From positions 1 to 64,000 of the forward strand of contig CBDCZR010000026.1 of assembly GCA_965224535.1 (NCBI GenBank): DNA of 64,000 bases, given 5' to 3'. Under the pieces are notes generated by a model. It saw only the letters and a list, made by a program, of their open reading frames with translations. It was not told the DNA's origin and ran no database searches. Positions 52,847-59,995 of the stretch are shown here, in pieces. Both the position numbers and the translations under genes were made by a program. Each line of letters starts with the position of its first letter. Position 1 is the first letter of the stretch. The DNA is from JBCDHN01 sp965224535 (GTDB taxonomy: Bacteria > Verrucomicrobiota > Verrucomicrobiia > Verrucomicrobiales > DEV007).

Positions 52847-54073
52847 ATGACTCGATTCATCGTTCTGACGTTCTTCCTCAGCCTGATTCCAGCTTTCGCG
52901 GAAAACTGGCCGCAGTTCCGTGGCCCGAACAACGCCGGAATCGCCGCCAATCCTGACAAAATCCCCAGTGAATGGAGCGAATCCCGCAATCTGCGCTGGA
53001 AGGCCGATTTGCCCGGCAAAGGTTCCTCCAGCCCCATCATCTGGGGCGATCGCATTTTCCTGACAAGCTACTCAGGCTACGGCGAATCCGAACAAAATCC
53101 GGGCGATCAGGCTAACCTGAAACGTCATCTGATTTGCCTCGATAAGGCCAGCGGCAGGATTCTCTGGACCAAAACCCACCAAGCCACCCACGGCGTCCAG
53201 GGCTACGACGGCTTCTTGCTTCACCATGGCTACGCCTCCCACACCCCGGTGACCGACGGCAAGGCGGTTTACGTTTTCTACGCCAAGGAAGGCGCGCTGG
53301 CTTACGACTTCACCGGCAACCAACTCTGGCACTTTACCGGCGTGGGCCGGAGCACGGGCGGGTTCGGTTCCGGCGGCGCCCTAACATTGTTCGAAGACCT
53401 CCTCATCGTCAACGCCAGCTCCGAGAGCAAGGAGTTCATCGGTCTAAAAAAGGCTAGCGGCGAGGAAGTTTGGCGCACCGGCGGCATCGTCCAGTGCTAC
53501 AATACGCCGGTTATTCTGGGTGACGTCGTTTTGGCTACTTCGCGCGATCAAACGCTCGGCCTGGACGCGCGTACCGGCGCGGAAAAGTGGAAGGGCCACG
53601 GTCCGCCGGCCTACGTTTGCAACACGCCCGCGGTGGTCGATGACGTGGCTTACCTGACGCTGGGTTATCCGGGACCGACCATGGCGCTCGGCCCTGACGG
53701 CCGCGAAATTTGGCGCAAAGACAGAATTGCCACGACCGTGTCATCGCCCGCGGTGACGAATGGCTTGGTCTACGTCGCCAAGGACGACATCCTCATTTGC
53801 CTGGATGCCAAGAGCGGCGACATCGTGTTTCGCGAGCGCATGGGCGTGACCGTGACCAAGAGCATCTACGCCTCGCCGCTGGTGGTAGGCGACCGCATTT
53901 TCATCGTGACGCGGCGGGACGGAACGCTGGTTTTCGCGGCAAAACGTGAGCTGGAACTGTTGGCGCACAACAGGATCGCAGGCGACGACAGCCTTTGGAA
54001 TGCGTCTCCCGCAGTGAGCGATGGGCGGCTTTATCTGCGCTCGGAAAAGGCGCTCTACTGCATTGGTAACTAG
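52847..54073 (+). CDS. Secreted PQQ-like beta-propeller protein (long subfamily, copy 4)
   Basis: 408 residues with signal peptide (FIVLTFFLSLIPAFA) and mature start ENWPQFRGPNNAGIAANPDK. Blade motifs: CLDKASGRILWTKTHQ, GLKKASGEEVWRTGG, CLDAKSGDIVFRERM. It ends LYCIGN. It is more divergent than copies 2 and 3. Located between a DUF1552 gene and a short-subfamily copy, all rightward. Confidence 0.82.
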   Translation: MTRFIVLTFFLSLIPAFAENWPQFRGPNNAGIAANPDKIPSEWSESRNLRWKADLPGKGSSSPIIWGDRIFLTSYSGYGESEQNPGDQANLKRHLICLDKASGRILWTKTHQATHGVQGYDGFLLHHGYASHTPVTDGKAVYVFYAKEGALAYDFTGNQLWHFTGVGRSTGGFGSGGALTLFEDLLIVNASSESKEFIGLKKASGEEVWRTGGIVQCYNTPVILGDVVLATSRDQTLGLDARTGAEKWKGHGPPAYVCNTPAVVDDVAYLTLGYPGPTMALGPDGREIWRKDRIATTVSSPAVTNGLVYVAKDDILICLDAKSGDIVFRERMGVTVTKSIYASPLVVGDRIFIVTRRDGTLVFAAKRELELLAHNRIAGDDSLWNASPAVSDGRLYLRSEKALYCIGN

Positions 54074-54093
54074 CCTGAGAAACCTAACACTTC

Positions 54094-54122
54094 AACCAAC
54101 CAACCAACCAACCAACCAACCC
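54094..54122. repeat. Four-base tandem repeat (AACC, about 7 copies)
   Basis: AACC repeated just after the stop at 54073 and six bases before the next ATG at 54128, so it spans the place where a ribosome site would be. Slippage here could alter translation of the downstream beta-propeller gene. Confidence 0.9.
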
Positions 54123-54127
54123 TGACA

Positions 54128-55276
54128 ATGACACCAAACCGACTGATTCTTTCCATTTTACTCGCTTTGGCCGCAAGCGTTTTTTCCGCCGATTGGCCCC
54201 TGCTTCGCGGACCGAACAACGACGGCATTTCCAGCGCGAAACTCGCTCTGCTGGATGAACCCGAACGTCTCTGGCGCGCGCAAACCGGCAAAGGCAACGG
54301 CGGCGTGGTGGTGGAAAACGGTCTGGCGCTGGTCTACGCCACCGGCCAACAAAACCTGACCTGCCTGAACGCTGAAACCGGCGAAACGCTCTGGAGCAAG
54401 GGAAACCTGAGCGAATGGCACGGCAACCACACGCCTTCGCTGAAGGACGGCCGCGTCTACATTCAGTCCTATCAACTGGAGAAAAATCCGCCGAAAGCCC
54501 GCTGTCTCGACGCGAAAACCGGCGATATCGTCTGGGAAACGCAATTGCCGCTCACCGGCGGGAAACGGCCCTGGGGCATGGCGGGATCGGCGCTGATTTT
54601 GGGCGACGTGGTCTACTTCAACGCAGGTGGCGGTGTGGCGCTGAACGCGGCAAACGGCGAAGCGATTTGGCAGCACGACGGTTGGCCGGGATTGGCCACG
54701 CCGGTTCTGTTTCAGCATCGCGGTAAGGACGCGATCGCGTTTTTTCTCGGCGATAGGCTGCTGGCGCGCGACAAACAAACCGGCGCCGGGTTGTGGTCGA
54801 TTTCCTGGCCAACAAGCTCGGCCGTGAACGCCTGCCGGCCCACGTTTATCGACGGCAAAGTGCTCATCAACAGCGGCTACGGACTGAGTCCCGCGTTTTT
54901 CGATGTTTCCGGTGATTCGCCCAAGGAGATCTGGCGCCAGGACAGCGGCGGTCACGCGTTTGCGGCCTCGATCCTGCACGACGGCGTGGTTTACGGCTTT
55001 TTTCGCGGCGGTTTGGCCTGCATGAATCCGGCAGACGGAAGCCTGCGATGGCGCGAAGGCGGAAACGGCTCGGTTTTGCTGATCGGCGGCCAATTGGTCT
55101 GGGTAACCGAAAAAGGTGAGCTAAAAATCGCGCCTGTGTCCAAAGACGGGTTCGAACCCACGTTGATCGCCCAGGTTCACGGCGGCATCACGCGCAACAA
55201 TCCGGCTTACGTCGACGGGAAGATTTTCCTGAAGAACGAGCGGGGTGAAGTGGTCTGCTGGCGCATCGCGCGGTGA
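54128..55276 (+). CDS. Secreted PQQ-like beta-propeller protein (short subfamily, copy 3)
   Basis: 382 residues with signal peptide (LILSILLALAASVFSA) and mature start DWPLLRGPNNDGISSAKLAL. Blade motifs: CLNAETGETLWSKGN, CLDAKTGDIVWETQ. It ends VVCWRIAR. It forms the short-subfamily partner of copy 4 of the long subfamily, the same pairing as at 35781/36968. No clear ribosome site; the AACC repeat occupies the upstream bases. Confidence 0.82.
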   Translation: MTPNRLILSILLALAASVFSADWPLLRGPNNDGISSAKLALLDEPERLWRAQTGKGNGGVVVENGLALVYATGQQNLTCLNAETGETLWSKGNLSEWHGNHTPSLKDGRVYIQSYQLEKNPPKARCLDAKTGDIVWETQLPLTGGKRPWGMAGSALILGDVVYFNAGGGVALNAANGEAIWQHDGWPGLATPVLFQHRGKDAIAFFLGDRLLARDKQTGAGLWSISWPTSSAVNACRPTFIDGKVLINSGYGLSPAFFDVSGDSPKEIWRQDSGGHAFAASILHDGVVYGFFRGGLACMNPADGSLRWREGGNGSVLLIGGQLVWVTEKGELKIAPVSKDGFEPTLIAQVHGGITRNNPAYVDGKIFLKNERGEVVCWRIAR

Positions 55277-55577
55277 AGCCTTGGATGCCCAACTGCTAAT
55301 GCTTGGCAGCACGAACGCTTGGCGCGGCATAAATACGAAATTCGAAATCCGAAACTCTAAATTCCCGCTCGGAACAACGAATTCCCGCTCGGAACAACGT
55401 TTTGGACCTTTGGACGCCAACCCAAAAGCACAACCAGACGTCTTGACGCAATTATCCCTGTGAAAATGTTGAACACAAAGGATATTACTGCATTCTTGCA
55501 GGATATCCGAGTTCGCTGAAGGATGAGATCTCTAGCGTTTTACTAGCTTTGCGCCTCGTTGGGTGCGGTGACAAGCC
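55277..55577. other. Intergenic region with a 20-base tandem duplication
   Basis: No gene is seen. A 20-base unit (ATTCCCGCTCGGAACAACGA) occurs twice in tandem at 55361-55400, preceded by short GAAATTCGAAATCCGAAA-type repeats. Confidence 0.6.
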
Positions 55578-55847
55578 ATGGATTACGACTTTATTGCTTG
55601 CGTTCGATTTCGTGTGGAGTTCGATTGGGATGGCGACGGCGATCAGGATTTGGTCGCGAGCACCCCCGGCAACACCTACGGAGACGGAGATTGTGGCGGC
55701 GTGTATTTGTTCGCGGAACGAAGGAATCGCCAAAAACCCAAAATTTGGCAACGGCGTCTTCCAACGAGCACGGGTGGACGCCAACCGGCAAGTCGCCGTT
55801 TTCATTGAAATCGAGGAATTCCATGCGAAGCGCGGGCCTACTACGTA
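55578..55847 (+). pseudogene. Fragment of an FG-GAP/VCBS repeat protein
   Basis: Reads VEFDWDGDGDQDLVASTPGN then GGVYLFAERRN in one frame, and PKFGNGVFQRARVDANRQVA in another. Together these give the calcium-binding DxDGDGDxD repeat and the YLFENxG-PKFG continuation typical of VCBS/FG-GAP extracellular beta-propellers. It is frameshifted, without start or stop of its own, and overlaps the end of the ppdK remnant on the other strand by a few bases. Confidence 0.6.
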
Positions 55848-56215
55848 ATCTTCTCCCCCAAAACCGCCTGAGCAGCCGCCATCCGCGCAATCGGAATGCG
55901 GAATGGGGAGCAGCTCACGTAGTTGAGCCCCGCACGGTGACAGAACTTCGCCGAACTCAACCAACTGGCCTACGCCGTCTTGGTCGATCGCGGCGAACGG
56001 GTTTTTGGCGAAGACGTCGTTCTCTTGGTAGTCGCCCATGAATCCGGCGCTGTCGTCACGCGACAATCCGACACAGGTTTGAGTCAAATCGTTGGTGCCG
56101 AAGCTGAAAAATCGGCGACTTCTGCAATTTCGTTCGCGGTTTGCGGCGCGGGGCAGCTCGATCATCGTGCCGACCTGGTAGTCGAATTCGACCGACGAGC
56201 GGCACTTCCAAATAA
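55841..56215 (-). pseudogene. ppdK: 3' fragment of ppdK (pyruvate phosphate dikinase)
   Basis: Conserved C-terminal PEP-utilising-enzyme motifs are present in pieces: VEFDYQVGTMIELPRA, FFSFGTNDLTQTCVGLSRDD, NPFAAIDQDGVGQLV, then after a gap and frame change LNYVSCSPFRIPIARMAAAQ and a stop at 55841. The stretch that should contain the GICGEHGG motif is deleted, and two small indels lie near 56130. The 5' side ends a few bases from the IS110 gene, so the insertion may have truncated it. Confidence 0.82.
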
Positions 56216-56230
56216 CAACCTTGGCAAGGC

Positions 56231-57679
56231 TTATGCCGCAACGAGTTGATATCCAAGGTTTTCGGCCTGTTTTTCGAGGTTCTTGATTCGGCGTTTCAGC
56301 ACCGCCTCTGGAACCTTACTCACCACCTCCTCTTCGTAGCTGCGTTGGGTGGTGATCAGCGCATAGATGATTCGGGCCATCTTGTGCGCGGTTGCCGAGA
56401 TTCCTTCGGCTTTGCCCAGCTTCGCCTTCATTCGCCGGCAGAAGTTGCCCAGTGCGTTGTCGCTGCGCCACAGCGTCATCGCGCACATCCGAAGTTGATC
56501 GGAGATGCGGCTCTTGATCCGCCGTGTTTTGGCCCGGCCTAACGGTTTGCTGCCCGAAATCCGGTTGTCCGGACAGAGCCCCAGCCACGAAGTGAAGTGC
56601 TGGCTACTGCTGAAGCGCTCCCGAAACGCATCGCCTCCCCCAATCTCACAGATCAGCGTGCTGAGCAATCCGCTGGAGACTCCGGGGATGAGGCTCAAGT
56701 CGGTCCCGTAAATGCGCGCGGCTTCGCCCCGGATGTCGAAGCATGGCTCGTGCTTGGTGGCTTGTTTGCGCGCGCTCACGCTCCCGGCTACGGGCAGACT
56801 CGCCGGGCTTGAAGGCGCCGAGTCCGAATCTGCGTTCTGCAACGCGTAACAACGGCCTTCGGGCTTGGGTTCTTCGCGCTTTTGGTAGGCCGCCATCAAT
56901 TGGGAGAGCTCCTGTTCGATCGCTTCGATTTGCTCGTGAAGCTGCTTCCAGCGCTGATAGGCCAGCTGGAGGGATAGAACGTATTCCTGGCGAAAGTTGC
57001 CGTCCAAGGCCTTGATCACGGTTTGTTTCGGCGTCTTGCAACGTCCGTCGCGCAGGCTCTCCAGGTAAACCGGATCGCGCTGGCCGGCGATGATCGCTTC
57101 GATGATGCGCCGCCCGCTGACTCCGTCAATGTCGCTGATCACGTGGTGCAGTTGCACGTTCATCTCGGTCAACACTTTTTGCATGTGCAAGATGGCCTGG
57201 CATCCGCCGCGAATCAGCTCCTGGCGCTGGCGGTGCAAAAAGCGCATGCCGAGCACTTCTTGGTCCGGGACGAAGGATTTGCGCAGCAACCCCGCGGTAT
57301 GCAGGCGCTGGATCCATTGCGCGTCCTGGACGTCGCTCTTGCGCCCGGGGACTGATTTGAGGTGGCGGGCGTTGACGACGAAGCATTCGATGCCGTTTTC
57401 CTCGAGCACTTGGTAGAGGGTGACCCAGTAGTTGCCCGTGCTTTCCATGGCCACGGTGGTAATGGAGCATTGCTTGAGCCATTGCACTGCTTCGCGCAGG
57501 TCTTCGTTGAAGGTGCCGAAGGTGCGAACCGCTTCGGGGTCGCGATCTGCGGGCACTGCCAGGACGATTTCTTCAGCGCCGACGTCGATGCCGGCAGCGT
57601 CGGGATTGCACACTTGGTTGAGAAGCGTTTTTTGGGTTTTGGTCTTTTTGGTCTTTTTCTTTTGCGATTTCTTGGCCAT
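56231..57679 (-). CDS. IS110-family transposase
   Basis: 482 residues from ATG 57679, where the Lys-rich start MAKKSQKKKTKKTKTQK begins; a longer open frame to 57787 lacks a good start. The N-terminal DEDD (RuvC-like) domain has AAGIDVGAEEIVLAV, VAMESTGNYWVTLYQ and SVPGRKSDVQDAQWIQRLH. The C-terminal transposase_20 domain has YGTDLSLIPGVSSGLLSTLI and SWLGLCPDNRISGSK. Element ends could not be fixed, as usual for this family without terminal repeats. The gene is intact. Confidence 0.92.
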   Translation of the reverse strand: MAKKSQKKKTKKTKTQKTLLNQVCNPDAAGIDVGAEEIVLAVPADRDPEAVRTFGTFNEDLREAVQWLKQCSITTVAMESTGNYWVTLYQVLEENGIECFVVNARHLKSVPGRKSDVQDAQWIQRLHTAGLLRKSFVPDQEVLGMRFLHRQRQELIRGGCQAILHMQKVLTEMNVQLHHVISDIDGVSGRRIIEAIIAGQRDPVYLESLRDGRCKTPKQTVIKALDGNFRQEYVLSLQLAYQRWKQLHEQIEAIEQELSQLMAAYQKREEPKPEGRCYALQNADSDSAPSSPASLPVAGSVSARKQATKHEPCFDIRGEAARIYGTDLSLIPGVSSGLLSTLICEIGGGDAFRERFSSSQHFTSWLGLCPDNRISGSKPLGRAKTRRIKSRISDQLRMCAMTLWRSDNALGNFCRRMKAKLGKAEGISATAHKMARIIYALITTQRSYEEEVVSKVPEAVLKRRIKNLEKQAENLGYQLVAA

Positions 57680-58042
57680 GTTGAATTTCGTTTGAACTGA
57701 AAATCGCAGTGCGAGCGGACCGGCTTTTCGAACAAATAGCAGACTTCCAAACGGGATAGCGCAAAGCTGCAAAGCCCTGCGCTTCACCAGGAACCAGCCC
57801 GCGAAAAGTCGGGACCATGCTTAAAAACGGGTACGTAATCACCAAAGTAACGACGGCCTTGGTTTCCGCTCGCACTGCATCCCGCCATGTTGGGGGAGCG
57901 TCAGTCCGCCTGCCAAGTTATTTCCGCGTCAGCGTCACCTGTGATTCTTTTGCTTAAAACTTGAAACTTGACGCTTAAAACTCCGGCTTGGCCGGTTTAG
58001 GCCGAAAACTCTTGTCAACGGCGCAAAGCTGGCCAGCCTAGC
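57680..58042. other. IS110 upstream part and intergenic region
   Basis: Probably contains the non-coding left part of the IS110 element and its promoter, then the promoter of the exchanger gene. A direct repeat of ACTTGAAACTTGACGCTTAAAACT type lies at about 57956-57982. No gene is seen. Confidence 0.4.
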
Positions 58043-59293
58043 ATGCCTCCCAACCCAACCATGACTGAACCCGCCCCTGCAGAAGAAACCGATGGTCCCG
58101 ACATCAAGGGCCTCATCGTCACCGCCATCGCCATCGCGATTGGAATCGGCGCCCAACAGACCGGCCACCAACTTGCGGCGATGCTTGCTTGGGCCACGGT
58201 CGTATCCATCGCGCTTTGGCAGGTGTGCGATCCTTTTGCAGAAGCCGCGCAATGGATCGGCAAGCGCTACCACATCCCCGGATCGGTGCGCGGAGCCACG
58301 CTCGACGCGGTGGCCAGTTCCATGCCGGAGCTGTTTGCCGGCATCTTTTTCGTGGTCGTGGCGCTGAAGGGGCTGGACGTCTCCAGCACCGGTCACGGCG
58401 CGGGTGCGGAAGGCTATGGCTCGGCCATTGCGACCACTGCCGGCAGCGCCATCTACAACATGATCCTCATCCCCGCCTGCGTGGCGCTGGTGGTAGCCGC
58501 AAAACGGCCTGCCCGGCCCCGAATTGAGGTGGAAAAGGAGGTGCTGCACCGCGACGGAGTCTGGTTCATGGTCTGCGAGATGGTGTTGCTGATTTTTCTG
58601 TGGCAACCGGCCATGCACTGGTGGATGGGCGTCGTTTTCCTGGGACTCTACGTCATCTACCTCATCTGGCTGTGGAGCGACGCCAGGCGTTTCCGCGCGG
58701 GAAAAGCCGGCTCCGGCGAGGAGGAGGATTGGAGCGACTTGCCGGAAGATGCGCCCATTTTGTTCGGATTCGCCAATGTGCCGCTCAATGCCGTTACCGT
58801 CTGGCTCGTGATCGGCGTCACCACCATTTTGGCGGCCGCGGCGTGCTACTTTTTGGTGGAAATCACCTACGCCACCGCCGCTTTGCTCCACGTGCCCACG
58901 TTTTTCGTCGCCGTCATTTTGGCCGCCGCGGTATCCAGCGTTCCGGACACCTTTCTCTCCATCGGCGCAGCCTCGCGCGGAGATGATTCCGGCGCGGTTT
59001 CCAATGCCTTTGGCTCGAACATCTTCGACATCTGCATCTGCATGTCCATCCCGCTGTTCGTCTACTCCTGGATGGCCGATTGGCAGCCGGTTTCCATGCT
59101 GGATGAAAACGGCCGACCCATCCCCGGCATCCTGGGCCTGCGAATTTTGCTCTGGGTGCTGACATTCGTGACCTTGCTCATTCTCTGGCACAAACGCTCT
59201 CTCAACCGGCCCAAAGCCATCGTCCTCATCGGCCTCTACCTCGTCTTCGTCACCTATGCGGTGCTGGGCTCGCTGGGGATTTTGAAGGTGTAG
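58043..59293 (+). CDS. Ca2+/cation antiporter (CaCA family)
   Basis: 416 residues, about ten membrane helices. The two alpha-repeats that form the ion path are visible: AVASSMPELFAGIFFVVVAL and ATTAGSAIYNMILIPA in the first half, AAAVSSVPDTFLSIGAASRG and SNAFGSNIFDICICMSIPLF in the second. Exchanges sodium or protons for calcium across the inner membrane. Start at 58043 or at ATG 58061. Single gene, not in an obvious operon. Confidence 0.88.
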   Translation: MPPNPTMTEPAPAEETDGPDIKGLIVTAIAIAIGIGAQQTGHQLAAMLAWATVVSIALWQVCDPFAEAAQWIGKRYHIPGSVRGATLDAVASSMPELFAGIFFVVVALKGLDVSSTGHGAGAEGYGSAIATTAGSAIYNMILIPACVALVVAAKRPARPRIEVEKEVLHRDGVWFMVCEMVLLIFLWQPAMHWWMGVVFLGLYVIYLIWLWSDARRFRAGKAGSGEEEDWSDLPEDAPILFGFANVPLNAVTVWLVIGVTTILAAAACYFLVEITYATAALLHVPTFFVAVILAAAVSSVPDTFLSIGAASRGDDSGAVSNAFGSNIFDICICMSIPLFVYSWMADWQPVSMLDENGRPIPGILGLRILLWVLTFVTLLILWHKRSLNRPKAIVLIGLYLVFVTYAVLGSLGILKV

Positions 59294-59341
59294 GCGTGTG
59301 TGCGCGTTGATTTCTGTCCGACTGGAAAGTAGAATGCTGAC

Positions 59342-59608
59342 ATGAGCCTCAACGTCACCTTGCCCGAAGATCTCGAACCATTCATTGGCGCCCAAGTCGC
59401 CTCCGGAACCTTTTCATCGCCCGATGCCTTGGTTGCTGCCTGCGTTCGGGCGTTCCAACTCCATCCGTTGGCAACAGCCGAAGCTCACGAAAGCCTCATG
59501 CGCGGATATCAGCAGTCTGAGGACGGTGAGTACTCCGACCGGTCGATTGAAGACATTTGTCGCGATGCGCGCGCCAGGTTTGAAGCCAATGGCGGGGAGC
59601 CACATTAA
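59342..59608 (+). CDS. ParD-like antitoxin
   Basis: 88 residues. N-terminal ribbon-helix-helix (MSLNVTLPEDLEPFIGAQVA then SGTFSSPDALVAACVRAFQ), with an acidic C-terminal tail that would wrap the toxin. Two bases separate it from the ParE-like gene, the standard antitoxin-first order. Represses its own operon in known systems. Confidence 0.82.
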   Translation: MSLNVTLPEDLEPFIGAQVASGTFSSPDALVAACVRAFQLHPLATAEAHESLMRGYQQSEDGEYSDRSIEDICRDARARFEANGGEPH

Positions 59609-59610
59609 TC

Positions 59611-59943
59611 ATGGCACGATACAACCGCTCTTCGGAAGCTGATTCGCGCTTGGCTGAAATCTGGCTCTATTCCGCCCAAAAATGGGGATCAGAGCAAGCT
59701 GATACCTATCTTCGCAAACTCGAAGGATCGTTCCAACGGATCGCTGACGGCCTCGCGGCCACTCATTCTTGCACGCGTTTCGATCCACATGCCCCAGAGG
59801 ATGTCCGGTACCATTTGAGCGAGCGCCATTTTGTGCTGTTCCGCCCCTGTCCAACAGACTCCGATGCCATCGACATTCTGACCCTCATTCACAACAGCAG
59901 CTCGCGGGAACTCGACCTATTTCTCGAACAGCTTCGAAGCTGA
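59611..59943 (+). CDS. ParE/RelE-superfamily toxin
   Basis: 110 residues with the ParE fold: YNRSSEADSRLAEIWLYSAQ KWGSEQA at the N-terminus, RFDPHAPEDVRYHLSERHFV and LIHNSSSRELDLFL near the end. ParE toxins poison DNA gyrase, RelE relatives cleave mRNA; the sequence alone does not decide, but ParD pairing favours ParE. Confidence 0.82.
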   Translation: MARYNRSSEADSRLAEIWLYSAQKWGSEQADTYLRKLEGSFQRIADGLAATHSCTRFDPHAPEDVRYHLSERHFVLFRPCPTDSDAIDILTLIHNSSSRELDLFLEQLRS

Positions 59944-59995
59944 CCACCAGTCAAATGCGGTTGTCAGGGGCGTCATCCGCCGCTAAAACTGGGGG

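Noticed and set aside
57935..59395. 486-codon minus-strand frame opposite the CaCA antiporter
   Set aside because: The plus strand has membrane helices and alpha-repeat motifs; the minus frame is His/Asp-rich antisense.
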